A stretch of 64,000 nt of DNA from Cryobacterium breve (lineage in GTDB: Bacteria; Actinomycetota; Actinomycetes; Actinomycetales; Microbacteriaceae): NCBI RefSeq assembly GCF_027594785.1, contig NZ_CP075584.1:3410001-3474000 (forward strand). The letters are read 5' to 3'. This document shows, piece by piece, positions 42,423 through 50,721 of the stretch. The notes below the pieces were generated by a model that was not told where the DNA came from, did not search any database, and worked only from the letters and a program-made list of their open reading frames with translations. How positions within the stretch are numbered: the stretch's first letter is position 1; each line of letters begins with the position of its first letter. The translations under genes were made by a program, and so were the position numbers.

Positions 42423-43718
42423 GTGGCAGCGGAGGCCCCGCTCCGCCCGCCGAGGGGGAGACCGCCGCGCTCGGTGCGCGAGACGTCGCCCACCGCCCGG
42501 GTGGCGTCGTCTCCGGCGGTCACGCGGATGCTGCCGGCCCGCTGGCGCGCCCGCATCCGGCTGACCCCGTGGTGGGCCGTCGTCGTCGTCATCTGGGCGC
42601 TCTCCCGGATCGTGACGACGACGCTCGTCCTCATCCTCGCGCGGGTTCAGGGTGCGAACCCGTGGACCGGCGCCAGTCCCGGCTACTTCGACTTCGCCAA
42701 CATCTGGGACGCCCGCTGGTACAACATCGTTGCCGTGTCCGGCTACCCGGCCGTCCTCCCCGTGACGAGCGCCGGCCACATCGGCGAGAACGCCTGGGCG
42801 TTCATGCCGGGATATCCCGCTGTCGTCCGGCTCATCATGGTCGTCACCGGTGCGCCCTGGGCTCCGGCCGCGGTGGTGGTCTCCCTGGCCTTCAGCCTCG
42901 GGGCCACCCTGCTCTTCTACCGGCTGATGCTGCGGGTGCAGGGCCGGGCCACCGCACGGTTCGCCGTGGTGCTGTTCTGTGTCGCCCCGCTGACCCCGAT
43001 CCTGCAGTTCGGCTACGCCGAATCGATGTACCTGTTCTTCCTCACCCTCGCCCTCCTCCTGCTCCTCGAACGGCGCTACGTGCTGCTGTTCCCGGTGATC
43101 GCGGTGATGGCGCTCACCCGACCGAGCGGCCTCGCCTTCGCCCTCGCACTCGGCTTCCACATCGTGCATCGCTGGCTGACCCGGCGCAGCGACCCGTTCC
43201 CCGCCTCAGAGCGCCTCACCGCGGCATCCGTCACCGCCTTCAGTGCCCTCAGCGGCTTCGCCTGGCCGATCATCGCCTGGATCGCCACCGGATCGGCGAC
43301 CGCGTACACCGACACGGAACTCGCCTGGCGGTCCTCGTACATCGGCTACCAGGAACTCGTTCCCTTCACGGCCTGGTTCCAGGGCGGGGCCTGGTGGCTC
43401 GGTACGCCGCTCGGCATCATCGTGGTGGCCCTGCTCGTCATCGGGTTCGCGGCGCTTCTGTTCGCCCCTGCGGTGCGCCGGCTCGGCGTGGACCTGCGGT
43501 TCTGGCTCGCCGCGTACGGTATCTACCTCTTCGCGGTGTTCTTCCCGCAGTCGAGCACCTTCCGGCTGCTGATGCCGATGTTCCCGCTGCTCGGCGCGAT
43601 CGCGCAGCCGAAGCGGCTGAGCTACAGGATCGCGGTCGTGGTGCTCTGCATCCTCGGCCAGTGGGGCTGGCTCCTGGTCTGCTGGGGCGTCGATGGAAAG
43701 GACTGGACGCCGCCGTAG
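42423..43718 (+). CDS. PIG-V-like glycosyl (mannosyl) transferase, membrane protein
   Basis: 431 residues with about eight to ten membrane helices. FDFANIWDARWYNIVAVSGY carries the acidic and W-rich loop typical of GT-C-like PIG-V mannosyltransferases, with AWAFMPGYPAVVRL and TRPSGLAFALALGFHIVHRW further on. In bacteria these use polyprenyl-linked sugars to modify envelope glycans. The GTG start follows the dapE stop by three bases, so it is likely co-transcribed with dapE. Substrate unknown. Confidence 0.8.
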   Translation: MAAEAPLRPPRGRPPRSVRETSPTARVASSPAVTRMLPARWRARIRLTPWWAVVVVIWALSRIVTTTLVLILARVQGANPWTGASPGYFDFANIWDARWYNIVAVSGYPAVLPVTSAGHIGENAWAFMPGYPAVVRLIMVVTGAPWAPAAVVVSLAFSLGATLLFYRLMLRVQGRATARFAVVLFCVAPLTPILQFGYAESMYLFFLTLALLLLLERRYVLLFPVIAVMALTRPSGLAFALALGFHIVHRWLTRRSDPFPASERLTAASVTAFSALSGFAWPIIAWIATGSATAYTDTELAWRSSYIGYQELVPFTAWFQGGAWWLGTPLGIIVVALLVIGFAALLFAPAVRRLGVDLRFWLAAYGIYLFAVFFPQSSTFRLLMPMFPLLGAIAQPKRLSYRIAVVVLCILGQWGWLLVCWGVDGKDWTPP

Positions 43719-43852
43719 TCCGCACGTCGCCTCCCGGGACCGATTGTGACGGCCGGGGACTCCCGGAGAACCGGTCCCGACCTCGTGAATTTTCGTCTCG
43801 GGCCGGGATGGTCGATAATGGAAGCTCAGACGAATGAGTGGAAGGGGAGTTC

Positions 43853-44029
43853 ATGGCGGCCATGAAGCCACGGACCGGAGACGGGCCAATGGAGGCTGTA
43901 AAGGAGGGGCGCCTGATCATTGTGCGTGTTCCGCTTGAGGGCGGAGGGCGACTCGTCGTCTCTGTGAACGACGCAGAAGCCAAGGAGCTTCACGATGCAC
44001 TCGCCGGCGTAGTACGCCCGGTTGTCTAG
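43853..44029 (+). CDS. DUF3117 family small protein
   Basis: 58 residues. AAMKPRTGDGPMEAVKEGRL and PLEGGGRLVVSVNDAEAKEL are diagnostic of DUF3117, a small family kept across Actinobacteria. Function unknown. The start ATG has GGGGAG upstream. A terminator hairpin follows. Confidence 0.93.
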   Translation: MAAMKPRTGDGPMEAVKEGRLIIVRVPLEGGGRLVVSVNDAEAKELHDALAGVVRPVV

Positions 44030-44071
44030 CGTCGGAGATCACGTCTCCACCTCGTAGCCGAGGAGAATTAC

Positions 44072-44106
44072 AGATCGGCCGTGCGGCTCTGCTGCACGGC
44101 CGATCT
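44072..44106. terminator. Bidirectional terminator after the DUF3117 gene
   Basis: AGATCGGCCGTGC (44072-44084) pairs perfectly with GCACGGCCGATCT (44094-44106), followed by TCTGCG. It separates the DUF3117 gene from the convergent methyltransferase gene. Confidence 0.85.
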
Positions 44107-44137
44107 TCTGCGTACCGGGGACTTCCGTGTACCCGGG

Positions 44138-44770
44138 CTAGGCGCGCAGCTTGGTGATCTGCAGCAGGCCGTCGCCGACGGGGGACAGGGCGCTGATCAC
44201 GGCGTTCGAGCCGCTGATCTCGCTGAGCAGGGTGCGGAACCCGGTGGCGACTTCGTCGCGCTGCGCCGGGTTCGCGACGCGGCCGCGCCAGAGGGCGTGG
44301 GCGACGAGCACGGTTCCGCCCGGCCGGGCCAGGCGCAGCCCGTGCTCGACGTATTCGATGACCGACTGCGGGTCGGCGTCGATGAAGACGATGTCGTAGG
44401 AGTTCTCGTTCATCCGGGGGAGGACGTCCGCTGCCTTGCCCGTGATCAGCCGTACCCGGTTCGCCGGGATCTTCGCCTCGGTGAACAGCGCACGGGCATG
44501 CTGCTGGTGGTCGACCTCGGTGTCGATGGAGGTCAGGGTCGCCCCCGGCGCCCCGGACAGGAGCCAGATGCCGGAGACTCCGGCGCCCGTGCCGACCTCG
44601 AGGATGCTGCGCGCGCCGGTCGCCGCGGCGATCACGGCAGATTGTGCCCCGACCGCGGGGGAGATCGCGTCGATCCCGAGCTCAAGCGACTGCTGGCGCG
44701 CCCGAATCACGGCCTCGGACTCCACGACCGAGTCGTCGGAAAATTTCCAGTTCAAATCTTTGTCTGACAC
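44138..44770 (-). CDS. Class I SAM-dependent O-methyltransferase
   Basis: 210 residues. Rossmann-fold methyltransferase of the O-methyltransferase family 3 (MdmC/caffeoyl-CoA OMT-like): ILEVGTGAGVSGIWLLSGAP (SAM-binding loop), LTSIDTEVDHQQHARALFTE (acidic ribose contact), YDIVFIDADPQSVIEYVEHG (metal Asp). Small cytosolic enzymes of this kind methylate catechol-like hydroxyls; the substrate here is unknown. It diverges from tatB. Confidence 0.88.
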   Translation of the reverse strand: MSDKDLNWKFSDDSVVESEAVIRARQQSLELGIDAISPAVGAQSAVIAAATGARSILEVGTGAGVSGIWLLSGAPGATLTSIDTEVDHQQHARALFTEAKIPANRVRLITGKAADVLPRMNENSYDIVFIDADPQSVIEYVEHGLRLARPGGTVLVAHALWRGRVANPAQRDEVATGFRTLLSEISGSNAVISALSPVGDGLLQITKLRA

Positions 44771-44855
44771 GGTGCAACTCCAGTTTTGTATGGGTCCAGC
44801 CTACGGGCGCTCTCCGTCGGTCGGCGGAGGCCCCGCCGCGCGTTATCCTCAACCT

Positions 44856-45246
44856 ATGTTTGGTTTGACGTTCGAGAAGCTCCTCCTGGTCGGGATTGTC
44901 GCCGTCTTCCTGCTCGGGCCTGAGAAGCTGCCCCACTACGCGGCCCAACTGGCGCGCCTCGTCCGGCAGGCTCCGGGACCTGGCCAATGGGGCCAAGGAA
45001 CGTATGCGCGACGAGATGGGCCCCGAGTTCGACGACGTCGACTGGAAGAAACTCGACCCCCGGCAGTACGACCCGCGCCGGATCATCCGCGAGGCCCTCA
45101 TCGAGGATGAGCCGCTCAAGGAACAGTCCGCCGTGGTGTCCCGGGTCTCGCCGAACCCGAACGGCGCATACCTGTCGCGGAAGCGGGCGAGGGAGAACGC
45201 CCTCGCGCCGGCGGAACCCGCTCCGTTCGACTCGGAGGCCACGTAG
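44856..45246 (+). CDS. tatB: Sec-independent protein translocase TatB (frame break)
   Basis: 129 residues after one correction. The single N-terminal membrane helix and Gly-Pro hinge are clear (LTFEKLLLVGIVAVFLLGPE KLP), followed by an amphipathic helix and an acidic tail with DPRQYDPRRIIREALIED. TatB, with TatC, recognises twin-arginine signals such as that of EfeB in this window. The extra base is in CAGGCTC 44967-44973, between ARLVRQ and LRDLANGAKERM. No tatC is adjacent. Its 3' end is convergent with the IclR gene. Confidence 0.9.
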
Positions 45247-45285
45247 CGGCATCCGGCACGGTGGCATCCGATACGGGATGCGAGC

Positions 45286-46183
45286 TCAGGCACGGGCCTG
45301 CGCGGGCCGTTCGGTGCCGAGCCTGCGCGGCGAGCGCGTTCGCGGATGCACGCAGACGCAGCGTGAGCGCACCGAGTTCGGCCGTGCCCCACTCTCCGAT
45401 CACAGCGACGCCGAGGGCGGCGATCACGCCGGGCGCCCGCACAGGGACCGCGAGGCAGGCGTTGCCGTGGACCGTGCCCTGGCGCGCGCCTGGGGCGTCC
45501 ACGAGGCCGGGAGGCGTGACCCGGCCGGAGCGGCGCGTTGCCGTGTGCGTGCCGGCGGAGATGCCCGCGTCGGCGCGGCTCGGCGGGACGGCCAGCTGGG
45601 CAGTGTTCGAGCCGTTCGCCGCGTAGGCATGAGCCGCGCGCCCGGCGGGGATGCCGCGGGCGTCGGCCGCCCCGGGCGCGGCGTGGGCACCCGGCGGACG
45701 GCCGTGCGCGGCGAGGAACTCGGTACGCTGCTCGCGGCTGAGCTGGGCGAGGATCTGGCGTCCGAGTGCCGAAGCGTACGGACTCGTGCTGAGCCCCGTC
45801 CACGGCTCTGCCCTCGGGATGCCTGCGGCGTCGACGATGTCGATGAGGCCCACCGTCCCGTCGCTGAAGCGGGCGAGGTAGGCGGTCGACCCGTTCTCCG
45901 TGGCGACCTGGCGCAGGGTGTGGCGCACCCGGGCGAGAAGAACGCCGGCGTCGACGCCGCGGAGGCTCGGGAACCTGAGCCCGAGAACGAGGCCGTCGGG
46001 CTCCGCGACGAGATATCCCTCGTGCACGAGGGTCCTGGTCAGGTTGTACGCGGTGCCGAGGCTGAGACCGGAAGCCTGGGCGACGGCTTTGACGGGAATC
46101 GGCCGGTTGGCGCCCGCGACGATGTCTACGACCCTGAGGGCGCGCTGCACCGAGGAAATGAGGGTGCGGTGTTCCAGCATCAT
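45286..46183 (-). CDS. IclR-family transcriptional regulator
   Basis: About 298 residues. N-terminal winged HTH (VQRALRVVDIVAGANRPIPV, VAQASGLSLGTAYNLTRTLV), then the IclR ligand domain (YLARFSDGTVGLIDIVDAAG, and ACLAVPVRAPGVIAALGVAV). A long Ala/Arg/Pro-rich insert (PPGAHAAPGAADARGI and following) interrupts the ligand domain. As read, the frame runs on to 45116 over the tatB 3' end. An extra G in CAGGCC near 45295-45299 would give the stop at 45286-45288 instead, which I prefer but cannot prove. It is divergent from ppk2, a possible target. Confidence 0.75.
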
Positions 46184-46306
46184 CCCGTTCCTAACCTGTC
46201 GCAAGCGACTGTTCGGAACAGGATAGACAGACTCGCCCGTGCCGGATAGAGCGATCCGGGTGGTTCTGGCTCCTAGGCTGTCATCACTGACAAGGAAAGG
46301 TCGGCG

Positions 46307-47149
46307 ATGGCGAAGAAGACACGCACACCAGGCGGAATCCGGAAGTCCGAATACAACGCTGAATTGCGCAGGCTGCAGACGGAACTCGTCGCCATGCAGG
46401 AGTGGGTGCGCGAGTCCGGTGCCCGCATCGTCGTGATCTTCGAGGGCCGCGATGCCGCGGGCAAGGGCTCGGCCATCAAACGGGTCACCGAGTACCTGAA
46501 TCCCCGGATCGCCCGGATCGTGGCGCTTCCGGTGCCGACAGACCGTGAGCGTGGCCAGTGGTATTTCCAGCGGTACATCGAGCACCTGCCGTCGACGGGG
46601 GAGATCGTCCTGATGGACCGCTCCTGGTACAACCGGGCCGGAGTCGAACGCGTGATGGGATACTGCACCCCCGACGAGTACCGCCGGTTCCTGCACCAGG
46701 CGCCTCTCTTCGAGCGGATGCTCGTCGAGGACGGGATCCTCCTCGTCAAGTACTGGTTCTCCGTCTCCGATCACGAGCAGGAGGCCCGGTTCCGCTCGAG
46801 GCTCAAGGACCCGATGCGGCGCTGGAAACTCTCCGAAACCGATCTGCTCTCGATCACGAAGTGGGTGGACTACTCCAAGGCCAAGGACGAGATGTTCGTG
46901 CACACCGACATCGCCGAGGCACCCTGGTGGGTCGTCGAAAGCGAGGACAAGCTCGCGGCCAGGCTCAACATGATCAACCACCTGCTCTCGATCGTGCCGT
47001 ACGAGCACCGGGAACCGCCGCGGGTCTCGATACCGCACCGGCCGCACGGCGCCGACTACGAGCGTCCCCCGCGAGAACTGAACCGGACGGTGCCCGACCA
47101 CGCCGGCAACCTCGGAAAATTCCCGGACCAGTCCGAAAAGTCCGGATAA
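46307..47149 (+). CDS. ppk2: Polyphosphate kinase 2
   Basis: 280 residues, PPK2 class. P-loop-like VVIFEGRDAAGKGSAIKRVT, PTDRERGQWYFQRYIEHLP, the lid segment MDRSWYNRAGVERVMGYCTP, and KYWFSVSDHEQEARFRSRL with DPMRRWKLSETDLLS. These enzymes use polyphosphate to phosphorylate nucleotides (usually GDP or ADP). ATG 46307 follows GGAAAGGTCGGCG. The small gene before the rhodopsin starts 51 bp downstream. Confidence 0.95.
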   Translation: MAKKTRTPGGIRKSEYNAELRRLQTELVAMQEWVRESGARIVVIFEGRDAAGKGSAIKRVTEYLNPRIARIVALPVPTDRERGQWYFQRYIEHLPSTGEIVLMDRSWYNRAGVERVMGYCTPDEYRRFLHQAPLFERMLVEDGILLVKYWFSVSDHEQEARFRSRLKDPMRRWKLSETDLLSITKWVDYSKAKDEMFVHTDIAEAPWWVVESEDKLAARLNMINHLLSIVPYEHREPPRVSIPHRPHGADYERPPRELNRTVPDHAGNLGKFPDQSEKSG

Positions 47150-47200
47150 TAGGTCGGAGGGGATTCGTCCGTTAGAGTGAGCCGTCCGGAGGGGGATCTC

Positions 47201-47536
47201 ATGGGTACTTTGCTGTACGGCAGTCCAGGAATCGTAGTCAGTTTCGAAGATCGCGCGCTCATGCACCTGCAGATCGTCATCACGACGAAACTGAGGCGCC
47301 GGGAGGGCTTCATTTTTTCGTGGACGGAGTCGACAGATGACGAGACCGAGAGCGGGCGGAGCGGCATCTGGCTCGATGCCAGCAGCATCCTCTACTACCG
47401 GTATTCGGTCAGTCGAGTGCCGAACATCAACCGGGACTGGATCGAGAGGCTGATGGTGTCCGCGAACAGCGCGGGCGGCCTCTTCTTCTCGGTGGAACCG
47501 CCGCCGGTTGTCCCGGTCCCCAAGTCGCGCTACTGA
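47201..47536 (+). CDS. Small DUF7882-like protein upstream of the rhodopsin
   Basis: 111 residues, no membrane helix or signal. MGTLLYGSPGIVVSFEDRAL, MHLQIVITTKLRRREGFIFS, SGIWLDASSILYYRYS and INRDWIERLMVSANSAGGLF match a family of small proteins frequent in Microbacteriaceae (DUF7882, often mislabelled as ATP-dependent ligase in databases). Function unknown; the pattern suggests a small beta-rich domain. The ATG has GGAGGGGG eight bases upstream. The rhodopsin gene starts 116 bp after its stop. From memory, cryorhodopsin genes are reported to travel with a small-protein gene thought to bind the rhodopsin; whether this is that protein is an inference. Confidence 0.75.
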   Translation: MGTLLYGSPGIVVSFEDRALMHLQIVITTKLRRREGFIFSWTESTDDETESGRSGIWLDASSILYYRYSVSRVPNINRDWIERLMVSANSAGGLFFSVEPPPVVPVPKSRY

Positions 47537-47539
47537 AGC

Positions 47540-47618
47540 CGCGTTCCTGTCACTCACGTTCCCCGAGCCGCGTTCCTGTCACTCCAGTTCCAGTCACTCA
47601 CGTTCCTGTCACTCACTT
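47540..47618. repeat. Degenerate tandem repeat GTTCCTGTCACTCAC
   Basis: Four or five diverged copies of a unit containing GTTCCTGTCACTC fill most of the gap between the small DUF7882-like gene and the rhodopsin gene, beginning a few bases after the stop. Confidence 0.75.
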
Positions 47619-47651
47619 TTCGCACAGCACCGTCGCAGATGAAGGGTATCC

Positions 47652-48644
47652 GTGTCCGTCCGATCCCTGGCCGCACCGTGGGAGGCCGCGCTCTCCCCGG
47701 CGCAATACCAGCTCATCTGCTACTTCGTGGGCATGGGAGCCCTGTGCTTCTTCGTCGGGTTCCTCAGGGCCTGGGTGACGCGCGGAGAGGTCGGCGCCCG
47801 GTACCGTACCGCCGTCATCGCCCGGCTCGGCATCATGAGCGCCATGTTCCTGTCCTACCTCGTCCTCCTGTCCGGCCTGCTCTTCGGGTATACCCGTGAA
47901 GGCGCGGAATTCGTGCCCAACGGCCTGGCTCTCCTCACCTTCGGCGTGCGCTACGTCGAGTGGTCGGTTGCGGTTCCCCTCGTCGTCATCGAGCTCCTCG
48001 CCGTGTGCGTGGTCCTCGGCGGCGCGGCCCGGCGCATCCGCCTGATCGCCATGGCCGGCGGTTTCTTCATGGTGTTCCTGGCGTATCTGGGCGCGATCGT
48101 CGCCTCGGGGGGCACGGATGCCGCCGCGCTCGTCGGGTGGGGAATCGCTGCCGGAGTGTTCTGGCTGGCCACGACGGCCCTGCTCGCAATCGTGGTGCGG
48201 CGGTCCCTGCCCGCGCTCACGGTGGATTCGGCCGCCCTGCTGCGCTCCGCGACCATCCTGCTGCTGTCCTCTTGGGTCCTGTACCCGATCGTGTACGCGC
48301 TGCCGCTCGTCGGGTCCGGTGGGACGCTCGTCGTGGTCATGCAGGTCATGCTCACCGTCGCCGACATCGTCGCGAAGATCTGGTTCGGCGGGGTGCTCCA
48401 TCGCGTGGCCAAGCTCCGGACCGCTGAGGACGTGCGTGCCGGCCGTGACGTGCACCCGGAGGCGATCTGGATCTCCTCGGTCAAGCAGTCGGACGCCGGC
48501 AAGCCGCGCGAGGTGTACCTCGCCGCCGGGGCGGCCGTGCACCTGCGCCGTCCGCAGCCGCCGACGAGTACGGCCGCGCCGACCTCGCAGCCCGAACTGT
48601 TCGCCGACCCGCAACCCGAACTGTTCGCCGACCTCGAAACCTAG
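47652..48644 (+). CDS. Microbial rhodopsin, cryorhodopsin type
   Basis: 330 residues with seven membrane helices and a 75-residue tail. Helix G has TVADIVAKIWFGG: Asp238 and Lys242, the retinal Schiff-base site. Helix C has RYVEWSVAVPLVVIELL: Arg100, Glu103 at the counterion position (Asp85 of bacteriorhodopsin), Ala107 at Thr89, Glu114 at Asp96. Helix F has SSWVLYPIVYAL. Helix B has IARLGIMSAMFLSYLVLL, placing Arg58 at about Thr46, in the cytoplasmic half. This set fits cryorhodopsins from cold-living bacteria, described as slow, UV-modulated photosensors or weak inward proton movers. The tail repeats QPELFAD. GTG 47652 follows GAAGGG. No retinal-synthesis gene is in the window. Confidence 0.93.
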   Translation: MSVRSLAAPWEAALSPAQYQLICYFVGMGALCFFVGFLRAWVTRGEVGARYRTAVIARLGIMSAMFLSYLVLLSGLLFGYTREGAEFVPNGLALLTFGVRYVEWSVAVPLVVIELLAVCVVLGGAARRIRLIAMAGGFFMVFLAYLGAIVASGGTDAAALVGWGIAAGVFWLATTALLAIVVRRSLPALTVDSAALLRSATILLLSSWVLYPIVYALPLVGSGGTLVVVMQVMLTVADIVAKIWFGGVLHRVAKLRTAEDVRAGRDVHPEAIWISSVKQSDAGKPREVYLAAGAAVHLRRPQPPTSTAAPTSQPELFADPQPELFADLET

Positions 48645-48658
48645 AGTCCTTCCTATGC

Positions 48659-48715
48659 TGAGGTGTCGCATATCGACGTTCGCGGGCCGCGGGAACCTCG
48701 ATCTGCGACACCTCA
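48659..48715. repeat. Palindrome between rhodopsin and mrp, TGAGGTGTCGCA-ended
   Basis: TGAGGTGTCGCA (48659-48670) pairs with TGCGACACCTCA (48704-48715); pairing continues inward with two mismatches to 23 bp per arm around an 11-nt GC-rich loop. It sits between convergent genes. A half copy, TGAGGTGTCGCAGAT, lies at 55366-55380 between the PHP and helicase genes. Confidence 0.85.
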
Positions 48716-48743
48716 CGCCCGGGCGCGCAAGCGGTGACCGGCG

Positions 48744-49943
48744 TTATTTGAGGGAGACGCCGAGGCTGCGGCCGGAGAGGCCGCGGGAACGGGAGAAGAG
48801 CCGTTCGGCGACCGCGTCGATCGCGAGGGCGGCCGGGTCGAGCGGGTCGCTCAGCACGACCGGGCGACCGTCGTCGCCGCCGGTGCGGAGCGGCACGCTG
48901 AGCGGGACGCTCGCCAGGAGCGGCACCGGCGCGTCCTGGCCGGCCGAGAGCCGCCGTGCGACCTCGGCACCCCCGCCGGCGCCGAAGAGCTCGAGCAGGC
49001 TGCCGTCGGGCTGGCGCACTCCGGACATGTTCTCGATCACGCCGAAGATGGTCTGACCGGTCTGGCGGGCGACGACGCCGCTGCGTTCGGCGATGTCCGC
49101 CGCTGCGGGCTGCGGGGTCGTCACGACGATGACCTCGGCCTGGGGGAGCAGCTGGCCGATCGAGATGGCCACGTCGCCGGTGCCGGGCGGCAGGTCGAGC
49201 AGGAGCACGTCGAGGTCCCCGAAGTAGACCTCGGTGAGGAACTGGGTGATCGTGCGGTGCAGCATCGGCCCGCGCCAGGCGACGGCGACGCCGCCGTCCT
49301 CGACGAACATGCCGATCGAGATGACCTTCACGTCGTAGTTGATCGGCGGCAGGATCATGTCGCCGACCCTGGTCGGTTTGACCGCTGTCCCCTTCGCGCC
49401 GTCGATGCCCGGCGTGACGAGGCCGAGCAGTCCGGGAATGGAGAAACCGTAGACATCCGCATCGACGACGCCGACCTTGAGACCGCGGGCGGCGAGCGCG
49501 ACGGCGAGGTTCGCGGTGATCGTCGACTTGCCGACGCCGCCCTTGCCGCTCGTGACGAGGTAGACCCGGGTGAGTGAGCCGGCGCCGAACTGGGTCGTGC
49601 GCGCGGCCGCGCCGCCGCGGAGCTTCTCGGTCATCGTTCGGCGCTGTTCGCGGGTCATCACGCCGACCGAAACGGTCACGGCGCCGGGACCGGCCACGGA
49701 CTCTGCCGTCTCGAGCACGTCGCGTTCGATCTTGCGGGCGGCGGGGCAGCCGGCGATCGTGAGCAACAGGTCGACAGTGGTGTGCCCGTTCTCGGTGTGC
49801 ACCCCCGCGACCATGCCGAGCTCGGTGATGGGCTTGCGGATCTCCGGGTCGATCACCCGGGCGAGCGCAGCGCCGACCCGGGCGGCGATCCCGGCGGGCT
49901 CGGCGGAGGCCGTTCCCGGTGCCGTGGGCGAGTCAGCGGCCAA
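48744..49943 (-). CDS. mrp: Mrp/NBP35-type P-loop iron-sulfur carrier ATPase
   Basis: 399 residues. An N-terminal MIP18/DUF59 domain (VIDPEIRKPITELGMVAGVH, then TIAGCPAARKIERDV) precedes the P-loop ATPase: VTSGKGGVGKSTITANLAVA (deviant Walker A with the first Lys), VGVVDADVYGFSIPGLLGL, DVLLLDLPPGTGDVAISIGQ. Mrp proteins carry Fe-S clusters to target proteins. The start appears to be TTG at 49943, overlapping the end of the DUF1003 gene by 11 bp with GAGGAG upstream; a later start is possible. Confidence 0.92.
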   Translation of the reverse strand: MAADSPTAPGTASAEPAGIAARVGAALARVIDPEIRKPITELGMVAGVHTENGHTTVDLLLTIAGCPAARKIERDVLETAESVAGPGAVTVSVGVMTREQRRTMTEKLRGGAAARTTQFGAGSLTRVYLVTSGKGGVGKSTITANLAVALAARGLKVGVVDADVYGFSIPGLLGLVTPGIDGAKGTAVKPTRVGDMILPPINYDVKVISIGMFVEDGGVAVAWRGPMLHRTITQFLTEVYFGDLDVLLLDLPPGTGDVAISIGQLLPQAEVIVVTTPQPAAADIAERSGVVARQTGQTIFGVIENMSGVRQPDGSLLELFGAGGGAEVARRLSAGQDAPVPLLASVPLSVPLRTGGDDGRPVVLSDPLDPAALAIDAVAERLFSRSRGLSGRSLGVSLK

Positions 49944-50721
49944 TCGGGGGTCGCTCCTCGATGCTTCGGGCGGACGCCGATGACGCGGACGCCGATGACG
50001 CGGCGGATGCGGCGGGCTTGGTGGGCGCCGCCGGTGCGGCCGAAACGGCGGGTGCCGCTGGGGACTCGCCGGTGCCCGTCGACCGGGCCGTCGCGGGGGA
50101 ACTTGACCGGTCCTGGCCCGGCTCGCGGTCGTGATCGTGGTCGTGGTCGATTTCCCGGTCGCGGTCGCCCTTGCGGGAGCGTTTGCGGCTGCGCTTCTCC
50201 TCGTCTTCTCGCTGTTCGAGGTTCTCGAGGAGGGCGCGGAGTTCGCTGCGGAGGAAGTCGCGGGAGGCGAGGTCCTTCATGCCGAGGCGGAGGGCGACGA
50301 CCTCGCGGGCGAGGTACTCGGTGTCGGCGAGGTTGCGTTCGGCGCGCTGCCGGTCCTGCTCGAACTGGACCCGGTCGCGGTCGTCCTGGCGGTTCTGCGC
50401 GAGCAGGATCATCGGGGCGGCGTATGAGGCCTGCATCGAGAGCACCAGGGTGAGCGCGATGAAGCCGAGCGCGACGGAGTCGAAGCGCCATGCGACGGGG
50501 GCGAGGGTGTTCCAGCCCATCCAGAAGAGGACGAAGAGTGTGAGTCCGAGCAGGAACCACGGGGTGCCCATGCCGCGGGCGATGGCCTCTGTCAGCCGGC
50601 CGAAGCGGTCGCTCGACGGCCGGTCACGGTTGCGGTTGCGGTTCCGGGTGCGGGAGAGGGGTGCGACGCGCAGGCCCTTGGGCGAGTCGAGGCGCTGATC
50701 CGAGCGATCACTTCGGGCCAT
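49933..50721 (-). CDS. DUF1003 membrane protein
   Basis: 262 residues. Two membrane helices (TPWFLLGLTLFVLFWMGWN and SVALGFIALTLVLSMQASY) flank the DUF1003 core, followed by MILLAQNRQDDRDRVQFEQD and a long helix. The C-terminal 80 residues are charged, then Ala/Ser/Pro-rich, partly encoded by GCGGACGCCGATGAC repeats at 49970-50000. Function unknown. It overlaps mrp downstream and the MgtE/CBS gene upstream by 14 bp; the three genes form one unit. Confidence 0.88.
   Translation of the reverse strand: MARSDRSDQRLDSPKGLRVAPLSRTRNRNRNRDRPSSDRFGRLTEAIARGMGTPWFLLGLTLFVLFWMGWNTLAPVAWRFDSVALGFIALTLVLSMQASYAAPMILLAQNRQDDRDRVQFEQDRQRAERNLADTEYLAREVVALRLGMKDLASRDFLRSELRALLENLEQREDEEKRSRKRSRKGDRDREIDHDHDHDREPGQDRSSSPATARSTGTGESPAAPAVSAAPAAPTKPAASAASSASASSASARSIEERPPIGR

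Noticed and set aside
45116..45285. IclR regulator extending over the tatB 3' end
   Set aside because: The extra 57 residues are low-complexity and antisense to tatB. A CAGGCC-type extra base offers a stop at 45286, although I cannot prove it.
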